64,000 bases of DNA. It comes from Chloroflexota bacterium. Its GTDB lineage: Bacteria > Chloroflexota > Dehalococcoidia > Lucifugimonadales > Lucifugimonadaceae. Positions 7,886 through 18,908 of this stretch are shown here, one piece after another (within the stretch, counting starts at the first letter, position 1; every line of letters starts with the position of its first letter). The position numbers and the translations under genes were made by a program. The DNA lies in NCBI GenBank assembly GCA_018650845.1, contig JABIFF010000017.1:62001-126000 (forward strand), given 5' to 3'. The notes beneath the pieces were generated by a model. It was not told the DNA's origin. It saw only the letters and a program-made list of their open reading frames with translations, and ran no database searches.

Positions 7886-9907
7886 CTACCTGCCAAGCGC
7901 CTTCTTGCCAGCCTCGATAGTCTCGACGATTGAATCAACATCGAATACACAACCGCCCCATGTTCCACCCGAAGCCGACTGCAATGCAGCCCAAAGGCGA
8001 GAATCATCAGGAAGCTGAGGGTGCGGAGCAAGATCACTCGGCTCGCCACGCTTCTCAAGCTCGGCAGTGCCCCAATCGGCACCCTTCACTTCACCATCGA
8101 TACCGACCACGTTCAACGAACCAGAAAGATTCTTACGGTCAACGATAATCTCGATCATGTCGCCATCTTCGACTCGTCCGATAGGACCGCCAGCTAACGC
8201 CTCAGGCCCAACGTGACCGATACATGCACCAGTCGAAACTCCTGAGAATCGAGCATCGGTGATCAGAGCCACCTGCTTGCCGTACGAAAGGTGCTTCAAC
8301 GCAGCCGTCAGCTGGTAAACCTCTTCCATTCCGGTTCCGAGAGGACCGCCACAAGTGACGACCATGATGTCGCCAGCCTTGATCTTCTGATCTTCGTCAC
8401 GAGACTTGATAGCAGCCATTGCGCCACGCTCAGATCGGAACACACGAGCAGGACCCAGCTTGCGGTACACATTGTCGTCATCGACCACTGCAGGGTCGAT
8501 GGCTGTGCTCTTGATCACTGAACCTTCTGGAGCGATATTGCCCATAGGGAACGTAACAGTGCTTGTGAGATTCTTCTTCGAGGCGTTCTCAGGCGACATG
8601 ATCACGTTGTCAGGATCAATGCCGTCTACATCACGCAGGTACTTTCGAACATCGTGACGTCGTTCCGAGTCTTCCCACCAGTTCAGATTCTCTTCGAGAG
8701 TCTGGCCAGTAGCAGTAAGAACGCTGGTGTCGATAAGACCCAGCTTGCGTAGGTGAAGCATTACTTCAGGAACGCCACCCGCAGCGTAAAGCTGAGTAGT
8801 TGGGTGACCAACTGGGCCGTTTGGAAGCACGTCGACCAAGCGAGGTACTTCGAGGTTCACACGGTTCCAGTCATCGACCGTCATACGACGTCGACCCGCA
8901 GCGTGTGCGATAGCTGGCATGTGGAGAAGCAAGTTCGTTGAACCACCACAAGCAGCGTGAACCGCCATGGCGTTCTCGAACGCTGCGTCGGTGAGAATAT
9001 CTTGAGAAGTTACGCCACGTCGTTCCATCATCACGAGTGCTCGTGCTGATCGTCGAGCGATGTCGTACCAGGCGGGTGTACCGCTCGGTGAGAGAGCAGA
9101 GTGAGTGATAGCGAGTCCAAGCGCCTCTGAGACGACCTGAGACGTACCTGCGGTTCCCAAGAACTGGCAACCACCACCCGGTGAAGCACATGAACGACAT
9201 CCAACGTCCTGTGCGTACTCGAGCGTTACTTCGCCCTGTGCAAATCGTGCGCCAATCGACTGAATCTGACCTGTGTCTTCACCAACGTGCGGCTTGAGTG
9301 TCGTGCCTCCGGGAACCACTACGGCTGGCTGGTTATGCAAACCTGCCAGAGCCATCATCATCGCTGGCAAGCCTTTGTCACATGAAGCAACGCCGAGTAC
9401 GCCACGTACTGTCGGCAACGAACGAGCGATGCGCCTAAATACCTGTGCCGCGTCGTTTCGATATGGCAGCGAGTCAAGCATTCCGGTTGTGCCTTGAGTT
9501 CGACCGTCACATGGATCGGAACAGAAAGCTGCGAACGGAACTGATTTCAATTCTTTTAGTTCTTTGGCAGCTGCGGAGACCATGTCGACAAGTTCGAAGT
9601 GACCCGTGTGCAATCCCAGCGCAACTGGCGATCCGTCTTCTTCTTTCACACCACCAACAGTCGAGAGAATGATGAACTGCTTGCGCATCAGTTCCGATGG
9701 GTTCCAACCCATTCCGGCGTTCTGCGTCATGCCAAAGTGGTTACCACTCGGCTCTTCGATCAGAAATTCAGCAGTGAACGGTACTGTGCCCTTAGGGCCA
9801 TCAGCGTGAGTTTGGATTTCACGAGTGGCGGGATCGGCTCCGGTTCCGAGCACATCGGCAATCGAAACTTCTGCAGTGTCGTTTCCTGGGGTGACACGTG
9901 TGGTCAT
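7886..9907 (-). CDS. yjhG: IlvD/Edd-family sugar-acid dehydratase, YjhG/YagF type
   Basis: Fe-S dependent dehydratase, 673 aa. Close in length and sequence to E. coli YjhG/YagF (D-xylonate dehydratase), which converts D-xylonate to 2-keto-3-deoxy-xylonate. Shared blocks include [63 protein letters not shown] and [20 protein letters not shown]. The cysteines in SDPCDG, ASCDKG and GGGCQF are the cluster ligands expected in this family. An open frame continues upstream to 10024, but ATG 9907 matches the family N-terminus and avoids overlap with the next gene. Downstream of the GH15 gene on the same strand. Substrate assigned by similarity only. Confidence 0.93.
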   Translation of the reverse strand: MTTRVTPGNDTAEVSIADVLGTGADPATREIQTHADGPKGTVPFTAEFLIEEPSGNHFGMTQNAGMGWNPSELMRKQFIILSTVGGVKEEDGSPVALGLHTGHFELVDMVSAAAKELKELKSVPFAAFCSDPCDGRTQGTTGMLDSLPYRNDAAQVFRRIARSLPTVRGVLGVASCDKGLPAMMMALAGLHNQPAVVVPGGTTLKPHVGEDTGQIQSIGARFAQGEVTLEYAQDVGCRSCASPGGGCQFLGTAGTSQVVSEALGLAITHSALSPSGTPAWYDIARRSARALVMMERRGVTSQDILTDAAFENAMAVHAACGGSTNLLLHMPAIAHAAGRRRMTVDDWNRVNLEVPRLVDVLPNGPVGHPTTQLYAAGGVPEVMLHLRKLGLIDTSVLTATGQTLEENLNWWEDSERRHDVRKYLRDVDGIDPDNVIMSPENASKKNLTSTVTFPMGNIAPEGSVIKSTAIDPAVVDDDNVYRKLGPARVFRSERGAMAAIKSRDEDQKIKAGDIMVVTCGGPLGTGMEEVYQLTAALKHLSYGKQVALITDARFSGVSTGACIGHVGPEALAGGPIGRVEDGDMIEIIVDRKNLSGSLNVVGIDGEVKGADWGTAELEKRGEPSDLAPHPQLPDDSRLWAALQSASGGTWGGCVFDVDSIVETIEAGKKALGR

Positions 9908-9977
9908 TGAATGTTCCAGTCGAGAATTTATATTGGGTAGGACTAACGCACGGTTGGTCGGCGCAGCCATGATACCG

Positions 9978-11846
9978 CTAACTGCGTGAGTTTTTGGAGC
10001 TTCGCTGCTCGAGAGCGCGATCAAGAATGAATGCTGAGTTGATCAATGCCAGATGAGTGAACGCCTGCGGGAAGTTGCCGAGCATATCGCCAGTCGGCCC
10101 CGTTTCTTCAGCAAATAACCCCAAAGGGCTCGCATAGCCGAGCATTCGTTCGAACAAGAATCTGGCGTCTTCGAGTCGACCAGCCCTCGTATACGATTCT
10201 GCAAGCCAGAACGTACACATCGTGAACGTGCCTTCAGTTCCAGATAGCCCGTCTAACGATTCATCAGGATCGTACCGGTACACCAGTGAGTCTCGCATCA
10301 AAGTCTCTTCGATTCGCTTCAAAGTCGAGATCATTCTCGGATCACGAGGCGATAGTGCGCCAATATTCAGCAGCTGAAGCAACGCAGCGTCGACTACCGA
10401 AGAGCCGTACGACTGCGTAAAGCTCTGAATTTCCTCGTTCCAGCCTTTGTCCATAATCTCGTGGAAAATCTGGTCACGCGATGTAATCCACAGTTCACGA
10501 TTCGCCGGGAACGATCGTTCATCGGCTAATTTTAAGCCCTTAGCAAGTGCGTTCCATGCCATCAGTTTCGAGTGAACGAAGTGCTTTCGTCCTCCGCGAA
10601 CTTCCCAAATGCCTTCGTCAGCACGTTGCCAGTTTTCAGCTACCCAATTGAGGATTCCCGATAGCGACATCCACATGTCGTATGAAATCGGCGAACCGTG
10701 TCGGTTGTAGATATACACCGATTCCATAAGTTCGCCATATATATCGAGCTGGAACTGATCGTAGGCGCCGTTGCCGATTCGCACCGGCTGAGAATCACGA
10801 TAGCCGCTTAGGTGATCAAGCGATTTCTCTTCGAGTTTGTGCTCACCACGAATGCCGTACATGATCTGCAATGGTGAATCAGAGCTGCCGTTCGATTCAC
10901 GAGTGCGCCTGCCAAGCCAGCGCATGAATCCGCGAGCTTCCTCAACGTACCCCATTCGCATGAACGCATCGATTGTTAATGCGGCATCGCGGATCCAGCA
11001 ATAACGGTAATCCCAGTTGCGTTCGCCACCGATTTCTTCAGGAAGCGACGCCGTTGGAGCCGCGATAATCGCTCCCGTAGGCGAGAACGTGAGCAGCTTC
11101 AAAGCGAGTAGCGATCGAATGACTTCTTCTCGCCAGCGACCTTGATATGTGCACTTCGAAACCCAATCTCGCCAGAACTCGACTGTTTCCTTAAATTGTT
11201 CATCTGCTTCACTTGCCGTTAGCGAAGTTTGATCTTCAGCAGATTCCGAAAGCTGTTCGAGAACGAAAGCCACCGATTCGCCATGATCGAGAGTGAAATT
11301 AGCGAACGCAGTGCCGTTTTCAATCTCGAACTCACACTCAGCAGTTAGCGAAAGTTTTTGGCCATTATCTGAAGTAAAAATCACTCCATTGGCGGTTTTT
11401 TCCACTTGGTGATCGGTACTTGCAAACTCGAACGCTGGTGTGCATTCCATTCGCATGTTGGTCTTACCAAGCACACCGTGCGCGAGCCGAATCACCTTGG
11501 AATCGCTGCAACAAAGTTCGCCTGAATCGCCAGTCCACGGATCGCCACTCAGATCGTGCTCCTCGTGAACTGGCATGAAGTCGGTTACTTGAGCAGCCGA
11601 ATGGTCACTTCCGAAACGAGTGATGAGAATGTTCGTATCTGGAAAGTAAATCTGGCGATTATCGACGGCATCTACGGCTGAAATAGAAAATCGTCCGCCC
11701 TTTTCGTCATCAAGAATGCTGTTGAACACAGCTGGCGCATCGAAGAATGGCAGGCACAACCAGTCGATCGAGCCGTCGTTGCCGACAAGCGCCGCCGTGT
11801 GCATATTTCCGATCAGACCGTAGTCTTCAATTCGCTTATACGTCAT
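9978..11846 (-). CDS. Glycoside hydrolase family 15 (trehalase/glucoamylase-like)
   Basis: A 622 aa cytoplasmic glycosidase. The N-terminal beta-domain begins [18 protein letters not shown] and the (alpha/alpha)6 barrel carries [16 protein letters not shown], the GH15 hallmark. The putative general acid lies in [10 protein letters not shown] and the base region in [19 protein letters not shown]. Bacterial GH15 proteins of this length are often trehalases (as in Mycobacterium), and the divergent neighbour encodes trehalose synthesis, so trehalose breakdown is likely. Glucoamylase-type maltodextrin hydrolysis remains possible. No signal peptide. Confidence 0.9.
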   Translation of the reverse strand: MTYKRIEDYGLIGNMHTAALVGNDGSIDWLCLPFFDAPAVFNSILDDEKGGRFSISAVDAVDNRQIYFPDTNILITRFGSDHSAAQVTDFMPVHEEHDLSGDPWTGDSGELCCSDSKVIRLAHGVLGKTNMRMECTPAFEFASTDHQVEKTANGVIFTSDNGQKLSLTAECEFEIENGTAFANFTLDHGESVAFVLEQLSESAEDQTSLTASEADEQFKETVEFWRDWVSKCTYQGRWREEVIRSLLALKLLTFSPTGAIIAAPTASLPEEIGGERNWDYRYCWIRDAALTIDAFMRMGYVEEARGFMRWLGRRTRESNGSSDSPLQIMYGIRGEHKLEEKSLDHLSGYRDSQPVRIGNGAYDQFQLDIYGELMESVYIYNRHGSPISYDMWMSLSGILNWVAENWQRADEGIWEVRGGRKHFVHSKLMAWNALAKGLKLADERSFPANRELWITSRDQIFHEIMDKGWNEEIQSFTQSYGSSVVDAALLQLLNIGALSPRDPRMISTLKRIEETLMRDSLVYRYDPDESLDGLSGTEGTFTMCTFWLAESYTRAGRLEDARFLFERMLGYASPLGLFAEETGPTGDMLGNFPQAFTHLALINSAFILDRALEQRSSKNSRS

Positions 11847-11907
11847 GTATTTTCGTGCCTCAAAAACCTGATGATTAATGGGCGATTCTTGTTTGTCGAA
11901 AAGCTTC

Positions 11908-12013
11908 TCAAACGAGTTTGATGGGGCAGGTTACAGTTGGCAACAGCAATCGTGTCCGACAACGTAAATGGCGTATTTACGGCATTTGAAATTTACGCTC
12001 TACCGTTACGGTA
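11908..12013. promoter_or_regulatory. Divergent control region with two palindromes
   Basis: Between the GH15 gene and the plus-strand genes lie TCAAACGAGTTTGA (11908-11921, 6-2-6 symmetry) and TACCGTTACGGTA (12001-12013, 6-1-6 symmetry). Both are candidate operators for control of trehalose genes. No promoter boxes could be assigned with confidence and no regulator gene is adjacent. Confidence 0.35.
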
Positions 12014-12077
12014 CTGACCAAGTACGAGTGCAGAACCAGAATTAATCCTCGTTGAACCTAACGGAAACCTCGAACAC

Positions 12078-12482
12078 ATGACGAAAATTATCGAACTGCT
12101 GTCCAAGAAGGCGATATATATACCCATTGTGGTTGCAGTACTAGTTGCCGTGTTGGCCGTCGTGCTCAACGCTCCGAATGACGACGTTTGGGTGGTTCAC
12201 GACGATCAGTACTCTCCGCATCCCGACAGCATTTTCTACGTCGTGGAACGTAAATCTCCGTTTGGTGAAGCTGAAAAGAACGAAGATTCCCAGGGCTATC
12301 AGCGTATTTGCCTGCTACTCGAATTCACTGAGCAAGGCGCAAACGGCAGCGAGCTCTACGAAGCTCACTCGCTAGAAGACGCTGAATGGCGGCGATGTCG
12401 TGATTACTCCGCCACTGGCAAGCCAAAAATCGTGTCATCTTCAATTCCGACCGAGCTTCGAAAAGAGTTCGGGCTCGAATAG
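12078..12482 (+). CDS. Hypothetical membrane-anchored protein
   Basis: A 134 aa protein with one N-terminal transmembrane helix (IPIVVAVLVAVLAVVL, about residues 16-31) followed by a charged exported or cytoplasmic domain rich in acidic residues and aromatics. Two cysteines (about 77 and 98) could pair if the domain is outside. No family is recognised. It precedes the trehalose synthase gene by about 110 bp on the same strand, but the gap argues for independent expression. Confidence 0.6.
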   Translation: MTKIIELLSKKAIYIPIVVAVLVAVLAVVLNAPNDDVWVVHDDQYSPHPDSIFYVVERKSPFGEAEKNEDSQGYQRICLLLEFTEQGANGSELYEAHSLEDAEWRRCRDYSATGKPKIVSSSIPTELRKEFGLE

Positions 12483-12595
12483 TTTTTCAGAGGGCGTTCC
12501 GAACCTGATAATCACGAACGAATATTGACGCCCCTGTGGTACGCTCCAAACCAACTTGAACTCAGAGTTCAATTCGGGAATAAGCGGAGCAGCAC

Positions 12596-14787
12596 ATGGG
12601 TCGATTGATCCTCGTTTCGAACCGGCTACCGGTCACAATTCAAGATGACGTTTCGAACCCTTCAAATGGTCAAACGGTTAATCGCAGTTCCGGCGGTTTA
12701 GTCGCCGGGCTCGACCCGCTCCACCTAAATGGCGACGGAATATGGATCGGCTACCCGGAACAGACCCCGACGAAACAGCCCAAAAACTTTTGGCCGATAT
12801 GCGGCTCGATCCCGTCGCAATTCCCGAATCTGAGTACTCCGGCTACTACGAAGGTTTCTCTAACGGTTCTATCTGGCCGCTTTTTCACTACCTACTCGAA
12901 TACTGCGAGTTCGATCCCAAGGCGTTTGCCGACTACAAGCGGGTCAATGAACGCTTCGCCGAAAAGATTCTCGAACACGCCAAAGACGATGACACGATCT
13001 GGATTCACGATTACCAGCTGATGCTGGTTCCGGCGATGTTGCGTGAAAAACTGCCGGGCGCACGGATCGGATTTTTCCTACACATTCCGTTCCCGTCAGT
13101 TGAAGTTCTTCGAGTGATGCCGCAACGCGAAGAGCTGCTTCGAGGGTTGCTCGGAGCCGACTTAATCGGTGTTCACACGTTCGAATATGCCGATCACCTG
13201 TCACGTTCGTTCAGGCGCGTGCTTGGGCTAGAAGCACGACAGGGTGTGGTGAATCTTTCGGGTCGAGGAGTGCGAATCGAGGCTCACCCGCTTGGGATCG
13301 ATATCGAAAGCCAGCGAAACGCTGCTTATTCCGATGAAGCCGAGCAAATTCTCACTCGCTACAAGCGTTCTTTTGGCGATGCGCAGGTAATTCTTGGCGT
13401 AGATCGACTCGACTACACCAAAGGTCTGCCAAACAAGCTAGAAGCGTTCAAATCTCTGCTAGATCGCGAACCACGGTGGCGTGACGGAGCCGTTCTGATT
13501 CAAGTCGCCGTTCCTTCTCGAGAGGCAATAGGCAGCTATCGAGATCAAAAATCCGAAATTGAACGTCTGGTTGGCGAAATCAACGGGCTCTACGGTCGCG
13601 GCGGCAAAACGCCAATTCAGTACATATACGGCTCGGTTTCTCCTGCTGAATTGGGCGCACTTTATCGCCTTGCCGACGTAGCGCTTGTTTCGCCTATCAG
13701 AGACGGCTTGAACTTAGTTGCGAAAGAATATGTAGCGGTTCGTGACGATGGAGCTGGCGTGCTGGTTCTAAGCGAGTTCGCAGGGGCGGCAACCGAGCTC
13801 GGTGAAGCTTTACGAATTAACCCGTGGGACGTCGATGGCACCGCATCTCAGATTGAACGTGCGCTTGATATGAGCTTTGGCGAACGAAACGAACGCATGG
13901 CACCGATGCATCGTCGAGTACTCGAAAACGACGTTCACAACTGGGTCAAACGATTTATCCGGTCGCTCGGATCACCCAAGAACGAAATATCGGCTACCCC
14001 ACCGATGGTTTCATCAGCCACTCTCGCTGAAAGTCTCTCGGGATTATTTGCTTCAGCGAAAAATCCGATGATCATGCTCGATTACGACGGCACGCTTCGG
14101 GAATTCACAGTTCGTCACGATGAAGCAACGCCCACTGACGAAATTCGCAACATTGTGAGCGGCCTAAGTTCTCTAGACGGCACTGATGTGTTCATCAACA
14201 CGGGTCGAGATCGACAAACTATCGGCGACTGGTTCGAGGGTGTCGACGTATCGCTCATCGCCGAGCACGGTTCGTGGATCAAGCTCAAGGGTGATGCCGA
14301 CTGGAAACGAACGGGCGATGAGCCTGATCTGTCGTGGCAGGATGAGGCTATGCCGATTCTCGAAGATTACAAATCCCGAACACCGGGAGTTCAGATCGAG
14401 AAGAAGTCATCCGGGCTAGTTTGGCACTACCGTGAAGCCGAATCCGATATCGGAGAATTTCAGGCTCTTGACCTCACGACACATCTCGAAAACACGCTTG
14501 CAGGAGCGCCTGTAGAGATTCTGACCGGCTCGAAAATAGTCGAAATAAGGCAATACGGTGTCGATAAGGGGCGAGCGTATAACAACGTCACATCGATTCG
14601 AGGACCCTACGATTTTGTACTGGCTATCGGCGATGATCGCACCGATGAAGATCTATTTGAGGCGATTGGGCAAGACGGTTTCACTGTGCACGTTGGCCCC
14701 GGGGGGTCACTCGCTGCGTCTTCACTCCACTCACCCGCATCTGTCCGACGACTGCTCGCCCACTTAGTTAACGCTAGGAGCCAATAA
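12596..14787 (+). pseudogene. otsA-otsB: Trehalose-6-phosphate synthase/phosphatase fusion, frameshifted
   Basis: GT20 trehalose-6-phosphate synthase fused to a HAD-type trehalose-phosphatase, about 730 aa when the frame is repaired. The first frame (from ATG 12596) gives GRLILVSNRLPVT, the UDP-glucose/phosphate-binding start of OtsA, through GDGIWIGYP. The rest is one frame over: [38 protein letters not shown], then the phosphatase with LDYDGTLREF and IGDDRTDEDLF. The join falls at CCC 12754-12756; one missing C there would restore the frame. A real lesion and an assembly or sequencing slip cannot be told apart here; everything else is intact, which favours a functional gene or a very recent mutation. 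Confidence 0.88.
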
Positions 14788-14794
14788 CACCAAC

Positions 14795-16012
14795 ATGAAA
14801 ATCACAGATATTAAATCCCACGTTGTTATGCCCATTCCGGGGCTGGCATGGCTGTTTGTTGAAGTGGAAACCGACGAGGGCGTTACCGGTCTCGGTGAGT
14901 GCACCGACTACGCCGTAAATAGTCATCTCGTTCGAGGACTAGAGGCGATAAAGCCACTCGTAATCGGGTCAGACCCCAAGAACATCGAAGAAATCTGGCA
15001 GCGAATCTTCCACGTGAACTCCGATCTAAACGGACGTGGCTACATTTCGCACTTGATTAGTGCCATAGATATCGCACTTTGGGACATCAAAGGCAAAGTT
15101 CTCGGTGCACCAATCTACGATCTGCTTGGTGGTGCAGTTCGTGAGAGCGTCCCTCTCTACACTCACGTTCGAGACATCAGCGCGGGCCAAGGCATCGAGG
15201 TGATGCAAGAAGAAGCTCGGCTCACGATGGCCGCCGGCTACAAAGCGATTAAAACTGATCCATTCCCAAGTCGACGCACGATGGGCGAAACGTTCTACGG
15301 CGCAAACATGGTCGAACGCATGGATCCAAAGGGAATTGCTGAGGCAGTCGAATGGATGGAAGCTTTACGAGAGACTGTTGGACCCGACTACGAGATTCTC
15401 GTAGATGCCCACGCTCGAATGGACGTCGCATCGGCGATCAAAGCCGCGAACGCTATCGAGCACATCGATTTGGTCTGGTTTGAAGAGCCAACTCACGTCG
15501 AAAATCACAACGCCCTGCGCCAGATTCGTGAGAATACGAGCGTTCCACTTTGCGTTGGCGAACGACATTTCACTCGCTGGGATTACGATGAAATCCTTCG
15601 TGACCGACTGGTCGACTTCATCATGCCGGATATCGCATGGTGTGGTGGAATCAGTGAAATTCGCCGAATCGCATCGATGGCTGAAATTCAGTACATCAAC
15701 GTAAGCCCGCACGATGCTCTTGGCCCTGTAGCAATCGCCGCTTCGTTCCAGGCTTCCATCGCCATTCCGAACTTGTACCGAGAAGAATGCCTTCACACTT
15801 GGTTCGAAACGTTCGAGAAGATCATCACCCCGATGTTCGACGTTCGAGACGGCTCGATCTTCCCGAACGGCAAGCCTGGACTAGGCATCGAGCTGATCCC
15901 AGAAGCAATGGAAGAATTTGCAATCGATGTCGATTCGCCCGAAGCACAACCCGGATGGTGGAACAAGGCGAACGAATCAACGGGTGCGTGGGCGACTAAG
16001 GACAACGAGTAA
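14795..16012 (+). CDS. Enolase-superfamily sugar-acid dehydratase homologue 1
   Basis: MR/MLE-type enzyme of 405 aa with the N-terminal capping domain (MKITDIKSHVV, about 1-125) and a (beta/alpha)7-beta barrel. Catalytic elements: YKAIKTDPF after barrel strand 2, metal ligands in ILVDAHARM (Asp), WFEEPT (Glu) and CVGERHF (Glu), and SPHDALGP supplying the His. This pattern matches the mannonate/galactonate dehydratase subgroup, which makes 2-keto-3-deoxy sugar acids. Substrate unknown. It follows the trehalose fusion gene by only 7 bp and precedes the DehI-fold gene by 14 bp, so the three are probably one transcript. Confidence 0.92.
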   Translation: MKITDIKSHVVMPIPGLAWLFVEVETDEGVTGLGECTDYAVNSHLVRGLEAIKPLVIGSDPKNIEEIWQRIFHVNSDLNGRGYISHLISAIDIALWDIKGKVLGAPIYDLLGGAVRESVPLYTHVRDISAGQGIEVMQEEARLTMAAGYKAIKTDPFPSRRTMGETFYGANMVERMDPKGIAEAVEWMEALRETVGPDYEILVDAHARMDVASAIKAANAIEHIDLVWFEEPTHVENHNALRQIRENTSVPLCVGERHFTRWDYDEILRDRLVDFIMPDIAWCGGISEIRRIASMAEIQYINVSPHDALGPVAIAASFQASIAIPNLYREECLHTWFETFEKIITPMFDVRDGSIFPNGKPGLGIELIPEAMEEFAIDVDSPEAQPGWWNKANESTGAWATKDNE

Positions 16013-16026
16013 CTAAACCCGGGCCC

Positions 16027-16860
16027 ATGAGCAACAATTTCGTTCACGACACGGTCAATGCTTTGTCCGAAGCCGATGCGACAGGTGAGATCGCCCGAAT
16101 TTTCGCGGATATTCGCGGAACTATGCAGATACCGATACTCACTTCGATCTGGCGGATTCTCGCGGAATCCGAAACAGACCTCGCAGCTACATGGGCTGCA
16201 ATAAAACCTATGTACGCAACCGGTCAACCTGAGGCAGCCCTTGCACGCCTCAGATCGGATGGGGCGTTTCCGGCATTGAAATCATTGACCAGAAGCGAAC
16301 TTGAAAAAGCCGAAATCGAGCCAGGTTATCTGCAAAGAATCAAATCGATTATTTCTGCGTACACACGTTCAAATAGCTTGAACTTTCTCACACAGACCGC
16401 GCTGGTCTTGACTCCACAGAAATCGCCGAAGGACTATCTGAAAGTCGAACCAACTGACTCGATCGGAGAGATTCCGCGGCTACTTGCTCGGGAAGAAATA
16501 TCCGATCCGGTCTGGGAACTAGTGCTCAGCGTGAACATGTACGGCACAAACGAAGCGAATCCCGGACTTGCGACGATCTACCGCCATCTCGCCTATTGGC
16601 CTGGCATGCTCGAATTGCTGCAATCCCGATTGGAAACCGCACAATCCAGAGGAGAAATTGCGTTAGGCGTGGAAAGTGTGACCCGCATCGCGCTCGAAGA
16701 GGGAGCACGGATGGCGCATCTTAGAAATGAAAGCCAGATGAATGAGATGTCCGACGACGCTAAGACGATTGTCGCCAACTACGTCGATGGCCCATTCAAC
16801 GTAGCAAGAGTAGTCAACATCGGCACCGCCCTGAGTCGCTGGCTGGATGACATCGAGTAG
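16027..16860 (+). CDS. DehI-fold (haloacid dehalogenase group I-like) protein
   Basis: A 277 aa all-helical protein resembling the DehI family, which includes 2-haloacid dehalogenases that invert both stereoisomers. The N-terminal half reads DATGEIARIFADIRGTM then ILTSIWRILAES, and a second pseudo-repeat contains NPGLATIYRHLAYWPGMLEL, matching the two-repeat DehI plan. From recollection of the P. putida DehI sequence, the catalytic Asp just before the A-x-W-P motif appears to be replaced by a hydrophobic residue here, so dehalogenase activity is doubtful. Probably co-expressed with the upstream dehydratase homologue. Cytoplasmic. Confidence 0.65.
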   Translation: MSNNFVHDTVNALSEADATGEIARIFADIRGTMQIPILTSIWRILAESETDLAATWAAIKPMYATGQPEAALARLRSDGAFPALKSLTRSELEKAEIEPGYLQRIKSIISAYTRSNSLNFLTQTALVLTPQKSPKDYLKVEPTDSIGEIPRLLAREEISDPVWELVLSVNMYGTNEANPGLATIYRHLAYWPGMLELLQSRLETAQSRGEIALGVESVTRIALEEGARMAHLRNESQMNEMSDDAKTIVANYVDGPFNVARVVNIGTALSRWLDDIE

Positions 16861-16892
16861 TTTCGTAGGATTCAACTCAGCCCACCCGAAAC

Positions 16893-17021
16893 GTCATGCT
16901 GAACTTGATTCAGTATTACTCTCGAATGATGATAATTCGCCAATCCTGGCAAGAATAGTCGACCCAGAGTCGGTCAACATCCCCACTCTGGCTACTGATT
17001 CTGAATCAAGTTCAGAATGAC
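16893..17021. repeat. MITE-like palindromic element, family A copy 1
   Basis: Begins GTCATGCTGAACTTGATTCA and ends with the inverted counterpart TGAATCAAGTTCAGAATGAC. The ends are conserved in five copies of about 121-130 bp in this window, while the interiors differ. No ORF inside. It fills most of the 320 bp gap between the DehI-like gene and trpB; nothing else was seen in that gap. Confidence 0.8.
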
Positions 17022-17183
17022 AGCACTCGGAACACCCACCCGCTCCTAAAAACATCTCTCACGACGAATTCACATCGCCAAAGCCGCGCTGGACATAAAC
17101 TTCCGAACAGTTTTACTCTCGCCCTGAGCGAATTGACTCGATTCAATTCAGCCCAGAGCGCCAATAAGCGATCGGAGAATGAA

Positions 17184-18554
17184 GTGGTTGACCAGAAACA
17201 GAAAAAGTTCCTGCTCTCGGAGAACGACATCCCTAAGCAGTGGTACAACATCAGCGCCGATTTACCGACGCCGCTTTCGCCACCACTACATCCCGGCACA
17301 CTTGAGCCAGCAGGGCCTGCTGACTTAGCACCGCTATTTCCTACTGAACTGATCATGCAGGAAGTCAGTCAGGATCGATGGATAGACATTCCAGATCCCG
17401 TTCGTGAAATGTACCGAATGTGGCGACCAACTCCGCTAATCCGAGCAACAGGACTCGAAAAAGCTCTCGGAACTCCAGCGAAAATTTTCTATAAGTACGA
17501 AGGCGTTAGCCCTGTTGGAAGTCACAAGCCCAACACTGCGGTTGCACAGGCGTATTACAACTCGATCGAAGGCACGAAGCGAATCGTTACCGAAACCGGT
17601 GCTGGCCAATGGGGCAGCGCTCTTTCGTACGCATGTCAGCAGTTCGGACTCGAAGCCAAGGTCTACATGGTGAAAGCCAGCTACGATCAGAAGCCTTACC
17701 GAAAATCGATGATGCAGACATTCGGCGGCACCGTAACTGCAAGTCCAAGCGACGAAACCGAGGCAGGTCGAAGCATTTTGGCTGAAGATCCGAATTCACC
17801 GGGATCACTCGGTATCGCAATCTCCGAAGCTGTTGAAATTGCGGCTCAGAACGACGATACGAAATATTCTCTCGGCTCCGTGCTCAATCACGTGCTAATG
17901 CACCAGACCGTGATCGGACAAGAAGCGATTCTTCAGATGGAAATGGCAGATGCGTATCCAGATGTTGTGATCGGTTGTGCTGGTGGAGGATCAAACCTCG
18001 CTGGAATATCGTTCCCGTTTATCGCCGACAAGCTTGCTGGCAAGACAAACACACGATTCATCGCTGTTGAGCCTGAGGCTTCGCCTTCGCTAACGAAAGG
18101 TGAGTTTGCTTACGACTTTGGTGACGCAATCGGAACAACTCCTCTGTTCAAGATGCACACTCTGGGTCACACGTTCGTGCCTAACCCGATTCACGCTGGC
18201 GGTCTTCGCTACCACGGCATGGCTCCGCTGGTGAGCGCCCTGTTCGATGCAGGCGTTTACGAGGCGAAGGCCTACCACCAGAACGCCTGCTTCGAGGCAG
18301 CTGTTCTGTTTGCGAGCACCGAGGGAATCATTCCGGCTCCAGAACCAACTCACGCTTTGAAAGCGGCTATCGACGAAGCGCTTGAAGCAAAAGAGACCGG
18401 TGAAGAGAAGAACATTCTGTTCCACCTCTGTGGGCATGGTCACTTGGACCTGTCGGCGTACGACAACTACTTCTCGGGCGACATGGTCGACTACGCGTTG
18501 CCTTCAGAGGCAATTGCCGAAGCCATGAAGAGCGTTCCGCAGATCGGCAAGTAG
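17184..18554 (+). CDS. trpB2: Tryptophan synthase beta chain, TrpB2 type
   Basis: PLP enzyme of about 456 aa that condenses indole with serine (or phosphoserine) to tryptophan. The PLP lysine is in [11 protein letters not shown] (about 115), followed by [22 protein letters not shown] and [11 protein letters not shown], the phosphate-binding glycine loop. The N-terminal [15 protein letters not shown] and the long insertion identify the TrpB2 subfamily rather than TrpB1. GTG 17184 is chosen because GGAG lies six bases before it; the frame is open from 17133. No trpA or other trp gene is present, as is common for TrpB2, which may salvage indole. A strong terminator follows. Confidence 0.92.
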   Translation: MVDQKQKKFLLSENDIPKQWYNISADLPTPLSPPLHPGTLEPAGPADLAPLFPTELIMQEVSQDRWIDIPDPVREMYRMWRPTPLIRATGLEKALGTPAKIFYKYEGVSPVGSHKPNTAVAQAYYNSIEGTKRIVTETGAGQWGSALSYACQQFGLEAKVYMVKASYDQKPYRKSMMQTFGGTVTASPSDETEAGRSILAEDPNSPGSLGIAISEAVEIAAQNDDTKYSLGSVLNHVLMHQTVIGQEAILQMEMADAYPDVVIGCAGGGSNLAGISFPFIADKLAGKTNTRFIAVEPEASPSLTKGEFAYDFGDAIGTTPLFKMHTLGHTFVPNPIHAGGLRYHGMAPLVSALFDAGVYEAKAYHQNACFEAAVLFASTEGIIPAPEPTHALKAAIDEALEAKETGEEKNILFHLCGHGHLDLSAYDNYFSGDMVDYALPSEAIAEAMKSVPQIGK

Positions 18555-18610
18555 ATCGTTAGCTGGCTGTGTAGTTCGATAATTCAGATCGAAAATCGAA
18601 TAAATATGAA

Positions 18611-18642
18611 AACGGGGTCGACAATTGTCGACCCCGTTTTTT
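18611..18642 (+). terminator. Rho-independent terminator after trpB2
   Basis: A 28 nt perfect palindrome (18611-18638) with core GGGGTCGACAATTGTCGACC and flanking A/T pairs ends in a run of six T. It lies about 57 bp after the trpB2 stop codon and ends that transcript; the symmetric A-run also allows use from the other strand. Confidence 0.9.
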
Positions 18643-18670
18643 GTTTCGTTTTCAGGGCAAATTGAAAATT

Positions 18671-18800
18671 GTCATTCTGAACTTGATTCAGAATCGTTTT
18701 CGATCGCTGAGGTTGTTCGACCCAGCGTTTATCAACCGATTACCAGCTACCCGCCTAACTACTCCAATCGAACATGATTCTGAATCAAGTTCAGAATGAC
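18671..18800. repeat. MITE-like palindromic element, family A copy 2
   Basis: Starts GTCATTCTGAACTTGATTCA and ends TGAATCAAGTTCAGAATGAC, perfect inverted termini of at least 20 bp, 130 bp in all. It sits between the trpB2 terminator and the Nudix gene, and its right end is what produces the spurious N-terminal extension of the Nudix reading frame. Confidence 0.88.
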
Positions 18801-18908
18801 AACTGCTGGAAGATGTACACGCTTGGTCTGACGTTGATCGCCACCACTGATACAGTGGCGGGCTGCGAACGCAAACCAGATCACCCAGAGCTAACTGAGA
18901 ACAAAAAC

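Noticed and set aside
9908..10024. N-terminal extension of the YjhG-like dehydratase
   Set aside because: It would overlap the GH15 gene and has no counterpart in YjhG/YagF; the ATG at 9907 matches the family start.
12742..12760. Programmed ribosomal frameshift in the trehalose synthase gene
   Set aside because: There is no slippery heptamer, and such shifts are not known in this family; a missing C in a C-run is simpler.
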